From Cephalotus follicularis (lineage: Eukaryota; Streptophyta; Magnoliopsida; Oxalidales; Cephalotaceae): a DNA stretch of 64,000 bases. The notes beneath the pieces are model-generated. The model had not been told where the DNA came from. It worked only from the letters and a program-made list of their open reading frames with translations, and searched no databases. The stretch covers positions 490,620-554,619 of the forward strand of contig BDDD01001459.1 in the NCBI GenBank assembly GCA_001972305.1, written 5' to 3'. Position numbers and translations under genes: made by a program. The first letter of the stretch is position 1. Each line of letters begins with the position of its first letter. This document shows positions 23,597-34,049 of this stretch, piece after piece.

Positions 23597-24875
23597 CTTT
23601 TTGCAGTATCTCATAAACCTTCTCCATGGTATGCCCATATAGTGAATTACTTGGCTATTGAGAAGCTTCCTGATGGTTGGAGTAAACAGGAAAAAGACAG
23701 GTTTGTCACTCAGCTTAAGTTCTATATATGGGAGGATCCTGAATTGTTTTGGTATTGTCCAGATCAGACTATCCGTCGTTGTGTTCCAGAGAGTGAGTTC
23801 CATAACATTCTTACTTTTTGTCACTCTCTTGCTTGTGGAGGGCATTTTAGTGGAAAGAAAACCTCTACCAAAGCTTTACAAAGTGGTTTCTATTGGCCTA
23901 CATTGTTTAAAGGAGCCCATGATTTCTACCGCACTTGTGTTAACTGCCAAAAAGTAGAAAATAGGTCTTCTAGAGACATGATGCCCTTGAGCCCTATTTT
24001 AGTTATGGAGATATTCGGTGTTTGGGGTATGGACTTTATGGGACTTTTTCCGCCATCTTTTGGTTGTGAGTATATTTTAGTTGCGGTGTACTATATGTCC
24101 AATGGGTAGAAGCTCAGGCCACTAGAACCAATGATCATAAGGTAGTGATTAAATTCGTGCAAAGTCACATTTTCAGCCGTTTTGGTTTTCGTAGAGCCAT
24201 TATCAGTGATGGTGGGTCACATTTTAAACACTGGAACATAGGCGCGCTCTTAAAGAAATACTCGATAACGCATAAGATTGCCACTCCATATCATCCACAG
24301 ATGAGTGGGCAAGTAAAAGTGTCCAATAGGGAGCTTAAGAGAATACTAGAAAAAACTATTAGCCCAGATAGGAAAGATTGGTCATAAAGATTAGACGACG
24401 CTTTGTGGGCCTATCGGACAGCATATAAGACTCTCATTGGCATGTCACCATACTGTCTTGTTTTTGGGAAAGCTTACGATTTGCCTGTTGAGTTGGAACA
24501 CCGTGCGCTTTGGGATATAAGGCAATTTAATTTTGACGTGAATACAACAGGTTCTAACCATACTATTAAGCTTTTAGAGCCGGACGAGTGGCCTAACTGC
24601 GCGCATGAGAGTGCATGAACTTACAAAGCTAGGACTAAGGATTTTCATGATAAGAACATTGTTAGGAAATCATTTGAACCTAACCATAAATTTTGGCTAT
24701 TTAATTCAAAGTTACGCTTGTTTTTTGGTAAACTTCGATCCCGTTGGATGGCCCATTCATCGCTACTGACGTATTCCCTCATGGTGCTGTAACCATCAAG
24801 CACCCGACCAATGGATCAACATTTAAAGTCAATGGGCAACGTCTGAAACCATATGTAGATGGAATTACTGATGGA
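23597..24875 (+). pseudogene. Athila-type integrase (second half of the interrupted pol)
   Basis: The protein resumes immediately after the copia duplication: KPSPWYAHIVNYLAIEKLP, the zinc-binding module RRCVPESEFHNILTFCH, ACGGHFSGKKT and CVNCQKV, then WGMDFMGLFPPSFG with the first catalytic Asp. One base is missing near 24098 (reading SNG-stop where SKWVEAQ is expected). The core continues with AIISDGGSHF (second Asp), TPYHPQMSGQVKVSNRELKR and WAYRTAYKT, with a TAA stop near 24385. [15 protein letters not shown] follows, then further frame breaks to WDGPF and FKVNGQRLKPYVDG at the C-terminus near 24870. Catalytic Asp residues are visible but the gene is dead. Confidence 0.87.
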
Positions 24876-26177
24876 TAGATCATCGAGTCTATGATATCCA
24901 CACCAGCTGCGTCTAGCTAAAGACGTTACCCTAGCGCTTAGTGGGTGGCAACCCATTGTTGTTTTATATATGTACCTCGTTTCTTTTACGTTTTTGTCTT
25001 TCATTGTTTTTGTAGGTAAAATTCTATGAAGATCGATAGCTTCGAGCTCCATGATAATATTCGGTAAATCCTACCCCATTGTTCTTTTATTTATTTGCAT
25101 TGTTCCATCTATTTTCGCTCATTTATTGTTATTTTTACAGTTATGTTTTATTGCATTGAGGACAATACGATGTAAAATAATAGAAAAACCCCATAGGAGA
25201 AATAATAAAAATCTTGTTTTCAAGGAAAAGAAAATGAATATATCTCAAGGTAGGGATGTATGCAAAAAAGAAAAAAATGAATGAATGAAAAGACTAATCT
25301 TGTATGTTTTCAAAGTTTCATTGATCATTAGTGAGAAGGACAATGAATAGATGTTCTTGCATATATATTTGTGTATAAAAAGAAAGAAAGAAAAAGAATA
25401 AAGCATATTTTACCACCTTGAATTCAGTCTTGGTTTGTAGCCGATTTGATTCGAGTAATTAAGCCTTAGGGGTGTTTTAAACCTGGTTCTTTAAAGCTAA
25501 CTGGTTTGAGAGTAACTGGTCGAACATTTGCTACATGGGTCCTATACAAAGCTTAAGAGATCAAGACATTGCACGAACTTAAGTTGGTAAAATTTTCATT
25601 GATCTCATGTGCGAATTGCAAATTCTTAAGCTACTTAGTACTTTGGGTGTCTGGTGTTTGCTCCATCCATGATAATTCAGATGGGAATGTAGTGGAAGAA
25701 TATAAAAGAGAAAAAGAAAAGCAAAAGAAAATAAGATGTGTAAGTGCTATAGTTCTTTGTCTGAATCTGAATTAGAATTTTATGTGACTAAGAATGCATA
25801 TCTTGATTGCTAGGTAAATTGTGTGAAATATCAGAAAATTTTAGTAAAGCTCCTTAATTGAGCTGTGTTTTGATTCTATAACTTGGAACAAGATAATAAA
25901 ATTCAAGTATGGGGTCTTCTATGAATTTTTAAGTAGAAATACATTTTGCCTATTGTCAAAGTTTTGATGAACTGAATTTTGTGTGTTTTTTATCTGAAAA
26001 CACTCATGAGACAAAACTCATCCACTAGGTACACCTAGCGGTTTAAAGGCTTGTTGCATGTGCCAAATGCAATCGTGATTCGTATGAAAGTGAGTTAGGT
26101 TTTTGTTTTTGTTTTCCTGTTGTTAGCTTTCCATTTTGTTTGCTTGAGGACAAGCAAAATGCAAGTATAGGGGTATT
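24876..26177 (+). other. Athila 3' non-coding region
   Basis: AT-rich and without a convincing reading frame; the position where some Athila elements carry an envelope-like gene is empty here. It contains two copies of a small hairpin, ATTG-AGGA-CAAT (25155-25166) and GCTTG-AGGA-CAAGC (26142-26155). The second precedes the purine-rich tract GCAAGTATAGGGG (26161-26173), which by position is the polypurine tract before the LTR. Confidence 0.6.
26142..26173 (+). promoter_or_regulatory. Hairpin plus polypurine tract before the Athila LTR
   Basis: GCTTGAGGACAAGC folds as a perfect 5-bp stem with an AGGA loop, followed by AAGTATAGGGG. Conserved TTGAGGACAA signatures near the LTR are familiar in Athila/Tat-type elements. 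Confidence 0.55.
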
Positions 26178-26370
26178 TGTTCGGCATAAAAATGTGTTGT
26201 TTTTAATGATATAATTATTATGTTTTTATGTTTGGAATATATTACTTTGGTTGTGTTTAATTGACTTTCAGGTAAGATGCCAAAAAGATAAAATTGCGGA
26301 AACATGAGTCAAATTGGCGCAAATTGAGAACAAGGAAATGAAGGACTGAAAAATTCTGCAGAAACAGGGT

Positions 26371-26672
26371 AAAGCGTCGACGCCTTGCTTGTAAGCATCG
26401 ACGCTTGACCAGAAAGCACCAATAGTTAAGGCCAAAGCGTCGAAGATTTAGTATAGAAAGTAAGAAAGTTAAAAATCAAATTGTACCCTTTAAGCATCAA
26501 CATTCTCATTATAGCGTCGACGCCTAGCTTCAAAGCACTGACGGTTTCAAAGAAAGCGTCGATGCTTAACACTACAGTTCAATTATTCAAGTCGACGCCA
26601 AACATAACACGAGGCGTATCTTGGTACAACACACTAAAGCGTCGATGCCCGGGACTTGAGCGTCGACACTTA
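26371..26672. promoter_or_regulatory. Palindrome array upstream of the Athila TATA box
   Basis: Units starting AAAGCGTCGACGCC (26371), TAAGCATCGACGCTT, AAAGCACCAATAG and AAAGCGTCGAAG step by 21 bp. After a gap come AAGCATCAACATT, TAGCGTCGACGCC, AAAGCACTGACGG, AAAGCGTCGATGC, AAGTCGACGCC, AAAGCGTCGATGCC and GAGCGTCGACAC. The array ends about 95 bp before the TATA box. Confidence 0.68.
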
Positions 26673-26766
26673 CGACATATCAGGCAACAAATTTGGAAAG
26701 TTTTTACAGTTTTAGTCAGATTGTAATAGTTAGATTTTTTTTTCTTTTTTCTGCATTAGGTTAGAG

Positions 26767-26774
26767 TATAAAAA
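26767..26774 (+). promoter_or_regulatory. TATA box of the Athila LTR
   Basis: TATAAAAA in GAGTATAAAAAGGAAAC, a strong match to the plant core promoter, about 95 bp after the last palindrome. Confidence 0.7.
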
Positions 26775-27551
26775 GGAAACAATAAATCAGTCATAAGAGA
26801 GGCTGGTTAACGTGAAACAAAAAGAAGAAAAGCAGCTACTAGATGAAGAATTCTTTGAAGATTATTGCAGCTACCATCGTCATGACCGGCTATGTTTCTT
26901 AATCATTGGATGTAGATGAACCCATGTTTTATATATATTTCAATTTTGGTTTTCTGGTTTAATAGCATGTTTGTAAGATAATCTTTTATTGCTAATGTAT
27001 GTGGAACATTGATGAGATGGAATTTTAATGATATAAAATCTATTTTGATGTTTTAGTGCTTGTAGCTCTAATTCATTTACATCATGGGTTGATTCTTAAT
27101 TTCTTTATGTGATTGAACCAAAGACATCCTTTAACCAATCATCCTTTCAAGAATATCAAGGTTTGACAGGATAGACTGTACTTAGCCTAAATCATTATTT
27201 TCGGTGATATCTGTGATATTATACTTAAACCATAATTTATGCCATGAATTTGATATATATATACATGCGGGGATTCTCACATCTAAAGAATTGCTTTGTC
27301 ATCTTACTTTCATATTTATTTATTCACATTGCTTTAGATATTTAATTTGAATTGTTTAATTTCTCATTGCCGTAGTTTAATCCAAATCAATTCTTTTTTT
27401 GCAGTTATTTTATTCAGTGTTTATTATTTCTGTTTAATTGCATACTAGTTTCATTTTTATAGCATATCATCACAGCTCTTCATGGGAGCGATCCCTACTT
27501 TCCATTTGCTAAATTGTTAGATTAGGGTAATTTTGAATCGGTGCAGCGACA

Positions 27552-27967
27552 TGAACAATAGCCCTTTCTCCTTCACCAGAGAAAGGGGATTAGGTCATCT
27601 TTCCCAATAAGCATGATTCACATGTTGGATAGGACTCCAAGTCCTGGATATCTAGAAGATCATACTTAACCAACTGTGAAAGTTTAGCATCACTAATATG
27701 ACCAAGTCTACAATGCCAAGTATAGGTTTTATTTAGTTCAGCTTCTCTTGGACTTTTCTTATTACTTTTCTCTATGGCTAGGACTTTAGATATCACAGTA
27801 TTTAAAACAAATAATCAATTGTCGATAAAACCATCACCGACACAAACATTATTAGAATATACAAAACATTGAATGTCTTCAAATTTGAGCTCCAAGCCCA
27901 AACTACACAAGTATGAAACACTTATTATATTTCTTACAACGTTTGAAACACAATTACATGGATTAAG
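27552..27967 (-). pseudogene. Copia pol fragment: GAG-pre-integrase region
   Basis: On the minus strand the sequence reads VVRNIISVSYL-like and FVYSNNVCVGDGFIDN segments, then WHCRLGHISDAKLSQLV and CESCLLGKMT (27590-27796), and SPFSGEGERA near 27560. This is the conserved GAG-pre-integrase zinc module of Ty1/copia. It is cut on the left by the Athila LTR end and on the right by the LTR of chromovirus C. A related copy occurs in copia F at 55160-55560. Only about 415 bp survive, with at least one stop. Confidence 0.85.
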
Positions 27968-28187
27968 TGTCACACCCTATTCTCATATTAACACATATGG
28001 TTAACGGTCTAATCCAGTATTAATCCAAAACATACAGAAAATTAAAAACTTAGCTGAAGCATTCGAGATATAGGATCAAATAAGGTGTTCGTATGCAGCC
28101 CATACTACATGCATACCAAGTATAATAGAGGTTATATAATACATATCAGGAATGTAAATATAACTTAACAGAGTATGACTTATTACC
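27968..28187 (-). mobile_element. Chromovirus C 3' LTR, distal part
   Basis: The segment starts TGTCACACCCTATTCTC, the outer edge of a minus-oriented gypsy LTR, and ends at the TTACC duplication (28183-28187) made by chromovirus B. The LTR continues at 36334 after B. Removing B joins the two parts into one LTR of about 2.5 kb. Confidence 0.82.
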
Positions 28188-29345
28188 TGTCACACCCCGC
28201 TTGCATTAACAACATACAACATGGCAATTTAACAGATATCTAGCTTATACAGAGAACGGTAAAATTTAAAACTTTTAAACAAACATCAAACTTGCGGAAG
28301 CATTTATATATAAGCTGAAAGAAAACGGAACCATGCGTCCCATACCACATGATTCCCACAACATCCACGGTCAAACATAGGTAAAAGGCCCACAAGCGGA
28401 GCATGATCCAAAAGTCGATACAAAACCACGTTAAACATTAGTACGTAATCCAAAGTACAACATGTTTACACAATGCTTTACAAAACACTTAAAGCATAAA
28501 ACTTTGTCACATCACTGTCCCATACGGCCATGCCCGGCGATATCCAAAACGCAGCATCAATCTGCAACAGTAGGGGGTTAGCCTTTCTCCTCACTCAGCC
28601 AAAGTCATAAAAACAGCATAAGATATCCAAAACCAAGGTATGAAAGCAACATATGCAGTACATACTATATCTCGATGCATATATAGTCACGATATCACAG
28701 TATCACAATGTCACAATATCACGATGCACGATCTCAAACAAGTCCAAAGGACTACACAATACTCGGTTCACGGTGGGTACGAAGAGCGTCGCCAACTCCT
28801 GGCCCCGACGTCGTACATCCCGACATCGGCCCCGACTCCGGACGGCACGAAGCAGGTCACAATACAGTAAGTCACCCAGCCAACTCCTGGCCCCTGAGTC
28901 AACCCGATCACTAGTCATCGCTAGCATCTCCGCCACGCAACTAGTACGGCCACAATCAAAATCACAATCAGCAATCACAGTCAAGCTCAATCACAATCAC
29001 AATCATCTCAATGCTGAAAACAGTTTTCCAAGTAGTTTATAAAACAAAATACCTGAAAACAAAATCATTTTCATGATGTCACGGTTCTCGGTTCTCAATA
29101 TCATAAAACTCAGTTGACGGTGTTTTTGGAAGTCATTTTCACGGTTCGAAAGTATATATTTTCTCAAAACATATATTCTCATGTAAAGTAATGATTTTCA
29201 CTAAAACTACAATGCACTTCCAGAAAGGTGATATATCAGTTTAACTCAATAATCACAATGCTCAAAATAGTTTATAAAGCTTCACGAAGCAAAACATCAC
29301 AATACATGATGCATACATATGTTCACGGGGTAAAACAGGCCCTAA

Positions 29346-29638
29346 CAGTCGGCTTCCTCCCACTGGCAGTCGGCTGTTCCCCTCAAAGTAGTCGGCTGCC
29401 CAACCCAGGCAGTCGGCTACATAACCAGACAGTCGGCTGCCCACTCTCGACAGTCGGCTGGCCCTCAGGACAATCGGCTGTCCACACCCCCACAGTCGGC
29501 TGCTGACCTACAACAGTCGACTACACAACCTCTGCAGACATTTTCTTGGAGATGAACATGGGCAGTAGACTGGCCTCCCAAGAACAGCCGGCTGGACCCA
29601 TTGCACTGTCAACTGCCCAACGCGGGCAATCGGCTGGA
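29346..29638. repeat. Palindrome array, CAGTCGGCTG class
   Basis: Thirteen copies start at 29346, 29367, 29389, 29410, 29430, 29451, 29471, 29493, 29514, 29563, 29585, 29606 and 29627. All steps are 20-22 bp except one of 49. The consensus is CAGTCGGCTG with variants CAGTCGACTA, CAGCCGGCTG, CAATCGGCTG and CTGTCAACTG. Spacers of about 11 bp are not conserved. It lies in the U3 side of the minus-oriented LTR and is absent from the 5' LTR of the same element. Confidence 0.85.
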
Positions 29639-30170
29639 TTCTGCAGCAGATGTAAAAACCAGCGGCTAAAACCAGCCACAACACACACCCAACATAACCC
29701 AAAACATCGCATTTATGCAACAACACATTCCAGTCTCACAATATAAAATAAACATGCATTTTATTTCGAAGAAAACATTAACAATTGAAATTAGGTTGCA
29801 AAAACGACTTTCCCCCTACTTTAGAACTCCATGTTAGGAGCTGCAATCCACCTCTTTAAGTACAAATCCGAGGCTTTTGCACTCCCTAACACGTTTAGCA
29901 ACCTCCAACAGGTCCGATCCTCCACTGTCAAGCCTCCAAGCTTCCACGGTTCAACACACAAGCTCCGTATCCTCAACACACACACACACACACTTTCACT
30001 CTCAAACTCACAAACACTATTGAAACACAGAAAAAATACGGAGACTGAGGAGAGAAAAGCTATGTTTTATGGAGAAGGCCCGGCCCCTCCTCTGCCATCT
30101 GCCCATAAAAACCAAAACATCACACTTTTGTCACTTAAAGGCTGACAGCACGTGGGCTGTCTGGCGCATG

Positions 30171-30283
30171 ACAGTCGGCTGTTTCTGCCGACACCCACAC
30201 CAGCCGGCTGCTTCCTCACAGCAGCTGGCTGCCATGCCTCAGTAAAGGGATCCAGTTGGCTGCCTCCCTGTGGCAGTCGGCTG
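30171..30283. repeat. Second CAGTCGGCTG-class cluster in element B 3' LTR
   Basis: Copies ACAGTCGGCTG, CCAGCCGGCTG, GCAGCTGGCTG, CCAGTTGGCTG and GCAGTCGGCTG lie near the LTR start. Most of this cluster survives in the 5' LTR at about 36101-36184. Confidence 0.7.
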
Positions 30284-30428
30284 TCCCCTGCACAAAAACA
30301 CACCAACAACACACTTTCTTGCAACATTCAACACAAAAAAGCGGGAAAACACGGTTCTTATTAACACAAGGTGTAAAATTACACTGGAAAAGCAATATTA
30401 CACATTAACGAAAACCCCGGGCGTTACA

Positions 30429-30442
30429 TCCACCCCTCTTTC
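30429..30442 (-). other. Element B polypurine tract
   Basis: On the minus strand GAAAGAGGGGTGGA immediately precedes the LTR start TGTAACGCCC. It is the plus-strand primer site by position and composition. Confidence 0.75.
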
Positions 30443-30499
30443 AAGGAATTTCGTCCCCGAAATAAAGGCGGTACTAGAACAAGTGAGATTAACGCTCCC

Positions 30500-31807
30500 T
30501 TATCTCCTCTTCAGTTCCCAAGTTGCTTCTTCAGGACGGTGAAACTGCCACTGAACCTTTACCATAGGGATGGTTCAGTTCCTCAACATCTGTGTCTTCC
30601 AAACCAGGATCTGCATGGGTAACTCCTCGCAAGATAGGTCATCTCGCACCGGAACTGAAGCATAATCCAGAACATGCGAAGGATCTCTGATATATCCCCT
30701 CATCATGGATACATGAAAGACATCATGCACACTTGACAGTGCAGGAGGTAAAGCAAGCTGATAAGCCACCTCCCCAACTCTCTCCAGAACCTCAAAGGGA
30801 CCGATGTAGCGTGGAGCTAACTTGCCCTTTTTCCCAAACCTCTGAACGCCTTTCCACGGTGAAACCTTCAAAAACACATGATCACCGACATCGAAGGTTA
30901 AAGGTCTTATCTTGACACTATCAATATAGCTCTTCTGCCGGCTCTGAGCAGCAAGCAGTTTCTCCTTTATGAACTTGACTTTCTCAGAAGTCTCCTCCAC
31001 CAGGTCTGAGCCCAACAAAGGTCTCTCGTCAACCTCGTCCCAACACACAGGGGACCTACACTTCCTCCCATACAGAGCCTCAAACGGTGCCATGCCAATA
31101 CTGGAATGATAGCTGTTATTATAAGAAAACTCTATCAAAGGAATATGGTCCTCCCAAGTACCAGCAAAATCAACAATGCAAGCTCAGAGCATATCCTCCA
31201 GGGTCTGGATAGTACGCTCTGACTGGCCATCCGTCTGTGGGTGAAAAGCTGTGCTCAACTTCAGCTTCGTCCCAAACGCTGTCTGAAACCTCTTCCAAAA
31301 GTTGGAAGTGAAGATCGAGTCTCTGTCACAGACTATACTCACAGGAACACCGTGTAGTCTCACTATCTCCTTCACATACAATCGAGCCAACTTGCTCGCA
31401 GAGTCAGAAACATGAGTAGGCAAAAAGTGAGCTGACTTCGTGAGTCGATCCACAATCACCTACACTGCATTGTGGCGGTTTCGAGTCAAAGGAAAACCCG
31501 AAACAAAATCCATCGTCACATGCTCCCACTTCCACTCTGGAATCGGTAGGGGTTGTAGCAAACCTGTCGGTCTCTGGTGTTCGGCCTTAACTGTCTAGCA
31601 AGTCAAACACCTTGCCACATACTCAGCGATATCCCGCTTCATGCCAGGCCACCAGTAACACTTCTTCATGTCTTGATACATTTTAGTGCTATCGGGATGA
31701 ATACTGTACAGAGATTTATGAGCCCCGCAAAGTAGTTCATCCTTTAGTCTTGGTTCATTCGAAAGACACACACGTCCCCGATACCTCAGAATACCATAAG
31801 TATGCAC
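30500..31807 (-). pseudogene. Element B integrase with C-terminal chromo-like domain
   Basis: Reading leftwards: HTYGILRYRGRVCLSNEPRL, the zinc region SIHPDSTKMYQDM, YWWPGMKRDIAEYVARCLTC, then WKWEHVTMDFVSGFP (first Asp), [12 protein letters not shown] (second Asp) and [20 protein letters not shown] (Glu). The C-terminus has SYNNSYHSSIGMAPFEALYG, RKCRSPVCW, KGKLAPRYIGPFEVLERVG and SVHDVFHVSMMR, ending TIPMVKVQWQFHRPEEATWE. The latter is the chromodomain-like tail of Tekay/Del-type elements. The DDE triad is present. Stops near 31598, 31457, 31181 and 30576 each look like a CAG, TGG or CGA codon changed by one transition. Ends at 30500. Confidence 0.9.
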
Positions 31808-32509
31808 TCAAAAATCGGACTCTGAATCTGGGTTCTCTCGGATCCGTTGCAACTCCGTATCATGAGGTTGTGCATCCCTGATGTGATCCAGTAACACAGG
31901 CTGCACTCTCATGTCAGCTAAAAAGATTCCCGGTGACTGATTAAACGGAGACCATTCTTGGAAATCTTCCAACATCTTCCAATATGACACCATCGCACTG
32001 GCAAGCATAGCCTTGCGGCTTAGGACATCCGCGACAACGTTCGCCTTGCCTGGGCGGTACTGAATACTGCAGTCGTAGTCATTAAAGAACACAACCCAAT
32101 GACGCTGCCTCATATTCAAATCATCTTGACTGAACAAGTACCTCAGGCTCTTGTGATCGGTAAAGATCTCAAACTGTGATCCATACAGGTAATGCCTCCA
32201 TTTCTGAAGAGCAAAAATGATAGCTACTAGCTCGAGATCATGAGTTGGATACTTCTCCTCATACGGCTTCAGCTTCCGTGAAGCATAAGCGATCACCCTG
32301 ACTCGTTGCATCAACACACAACCCAGGCCCTTGCCCGAAGCATCACTGTACACGGTAAAGCCCTCATTACCATCGGGTAATGCCAGAACAGGAGCGGAGA
32401 TCAACCGATCCTTCAAATCACAGAAACTGGTTTCACAGTCATCATCCCAAACAAACAAGGTCTTCTTCTGAGTCAGCCTTGTCAAAGGTACTGCTATCCT
32501 CGAGAAGTT
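31808..32509 (-). pseudogene. Element B RNase H
   Basis: The stretch reads [53 protein letters not shown] (catalytic Asp), [22 protein letters not shown] (Glu), [26 protein letters not shown] (Asp), [20 protein letters not shown] and [10 protein letters not shown]. These are the ordered RNase H and connection motifs of chromoviruses. Catalytic residues are intact. It is bounded by stops near 32508 and 31808. Confidence 0.9.
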
Positions 32510-33163
32510 CTAGATGAACCTCCGATAGTATCCCGCCAAACCAAGGAAACTATGTACCTCTGTCACATTTCTCGGACGCGGCCAATCTCGAACCACATCT
32601 GTTTTCGACGGATCCACCGCCAAACCCTCTCCAGACACGATGTGACCCAAGAAGATCACATGGTCGAACCAGAACTCACACTTGCCAAACTTAGCATACA
32701 ACTTATGCTCTCAAAGAGTCTGCAAAACTACCCTCAGATGATAGACGTGCTCTTCCTCACTCCTTGAGAACACTAGTATATCATCTATGAACACCACCAC
32801 AAACTGATCCAAATACGGTCAGAACACATCGTTCATCAGGGACATGAACGCTGCTGGTGCGTTGGTGACACCAAAAGGCATTACCAAGAACTCATAGTGA
32901 CCATACCACGTTCGGAAAGCAGTCTTCTCTATGTCTCCTTCCTTCACCCTCAGCTGGTGATAACCCGACTTCAGATCGAGTTCGGAAAACACCCTCAACC
33001 CTTGCAGCTGGTCAAACAGGTCCTCGATATGTGGAAGAGGATATTTGTTCTTGATAGTCACCTTGTTCAACATCCTGTAGTCGCTGCAAAGCCTCATCGA
33101 CCCATCCTTCTTCTTCACAAAAAAGCACCGGCGCACCCCATGGAGAAACACTGGGTCATACAA
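32510..33163 (-). pseudogene. Element B reverse transcriptase
   Basis: The frame after the shift near 33160 gives [77 protein letters not shown] and the catalytic strand [11 protein letters not shown] near 32770-32800. Then follow [39 protein letters not shown] and YRRFI. The FIDD box is intact, unlike elements D and E. Two internal stops near 32817 and 32703 fit R-to-stop transitions. The N-terminal RT residues lie in the gag-protease frame right of 33163. Confidence 0.9.
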
Positions 33164-34049
33164 AACCCTTATCGATCAAGTCTTGCAACTGCAACTTCAA
33201 CTCTCGCAACTCCGCATGAGCCATACAGTAAGGCGCCTTAGAAACAGGAGCCGTACCGGGTACTAGATCCATTACAAACTCCATACTCCTCCTCGGTGGT
33301 AAGGACACTAGATCCGGAGGGAACACATCTGGAAACTCACTTACAACAGGAACCTCCTCTAGACTTTTGCCCTTCTCCTTCCTTTTGTCAACCACATGCG
33401 CAAGGAACCCTTCGCACCCTTTTTCCAGATACCTCGATGCACGAATAAAGGATATAATCGGCATCGAGAAGCCTCTGTCTCCTTGGAACTGAAAAGTAGT
33501 CCCATCAGGCAAGCAAAGATCCACAACCTTGTTGTCACAGTCCAACTGTGCACGGTAGGTTGACAACCAGTCCATACCCAAGATAACATCAAAGTCACAA
33601 AGGGGTAGCACGATCAAGTCTGCGCACAACAAAACACCTTCAACAGAAAGCTCACAACCTCGGTACACCGAGTCTACACACAAAGAACCTCCAGAAGGTG
33701 TGCTCACATCAAGAACAAAAGGCATACAAATAGGAGACACATCCAAACATGATGCAAAATGGGAAGCAATGAAAGAATGTGATGCTCCTGAATCCATCAA
33801 AGCTCTAGCAGAGAAACCATAAACATACACAGTACCTCCCACAACAGAAGTAGACTCTGGAACCTCTGTCTGAGTGAGAACGAAAACTCTACCTTTCACT
33901 ATGCCTTTGCCGGTATCTCTTCGCTGTGACAGTCCTGCTGCAGAAGCACTACCACTAGCTGGCCCAGTAGGCGTTGTCGCTGTTCCTCTCGGGCAATCCC
34001 TCACGGAGTGCCCTGCTGTGCCACACCTCAAACACAACCCTTTCTTCAA
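33156..34049 (-). pseudogene. Element B zinc knuckle, protease and RT start
   Basis: This is the longest open stretch of element B. It opens with the zinc knuckle CLRCGTAGHSVRDC, then a linker and the chromovirus GKGIVKGRVFVLTQTE motif. The retroviral-type aspartic protease follows: ARALMDSGASHSFIA (active-site DSG), LIVLPLCDFDVILGMDWLS and AQLDCDNKVVDL. It continues through EEVPVVSEFPDVFPPDL, SMEFVMDLVPGTAPVSKAPY and [10 protein letters not shown], the start of RT, before the frameshift. The Asp-Ser-Gly active site is intact. A second knuckle upstream (CYHCGRAGHQ) is broken by a stop. Confidence 0.9.

Larger units (their letters stand above)
17198..27551 (+). mobile_element. Athila-type Ty3/gypsy element, 5'-truncated and split by a copia insertion
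   Basis: The order is protease remnant, RT, RNase H (to 19194), then a 4.4 kb copia insertion, then integrase (from 23597), a long 3' non-coding region and a 3' LTR. Joining across the insertion restores the expected RNase H to integrase continuity, and the host bases AACAT are duplicated at both edges. The 5' LTR, gag and most of protease are missing left of 17198. Coding capacity is destroyed by several frameshifts and stops. Lineage call rests on the EVFMDDFSVFG RT motif, the WDGPF/NGQRLKPY integrase tail and the TTGAGGACAA signatures before the LTR. Confidence 0.85.
26178..27551 (+). repeat. Athila 3' LTR
   Basis: It begins TGTTCGGCATAAAAATG after the polypurine tract and probably ends at CGGTGCAGCGACA, directly where a copia reading frame starts. 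U3 contains a palindrome array (26371-26672), and a TATA box TATAAAAA lies at 26767-26774. The right edge is inferred from the end of homology to copia, so it may be off by a few bases. No 5' copy is present in the window for comparison. Confidence 0.7.
28188..30428 (-). repeat. Element B 3' LTR (full-length form)
   Basis: 2241 bp. On the + strand it runs from TGTCACACCCCGC to GGGCGTTACA, that is TGTAACGCCC...GGGGTGTGACA on its own strand. It carries a (TCACRATA)-like microrepeat near 28687-28730, a CAATCA-rich stretch near 28937-29010, the palindrome array at 29346-29638, a short (CA)n near 29978-29993 and a second palindrome cluster at 30171-30283. Small reading frames inside it are not credible genes. 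Confidence 0.9.

Noticed and set aside
24876..26177. Envelope-like gene of an Athila element
   Set aside because: Only short unrelated frames exist, with no signal peptide followed by a transmembrane segment at the expected place.
29346..29638. CRISPR array made of short palindromic repeats
   Set aside because: Repeats of 10 bp and spacers of 11 bp are far too short, the context is an LTR, and no cas genes are present.
28640..29746. Several overlapping reading frames in the 3' LTR of element B
   Set aside because: Frames on both strands overlap each other and the palindrome array, and the homologous 5' LTR region is deleted or disrupted.
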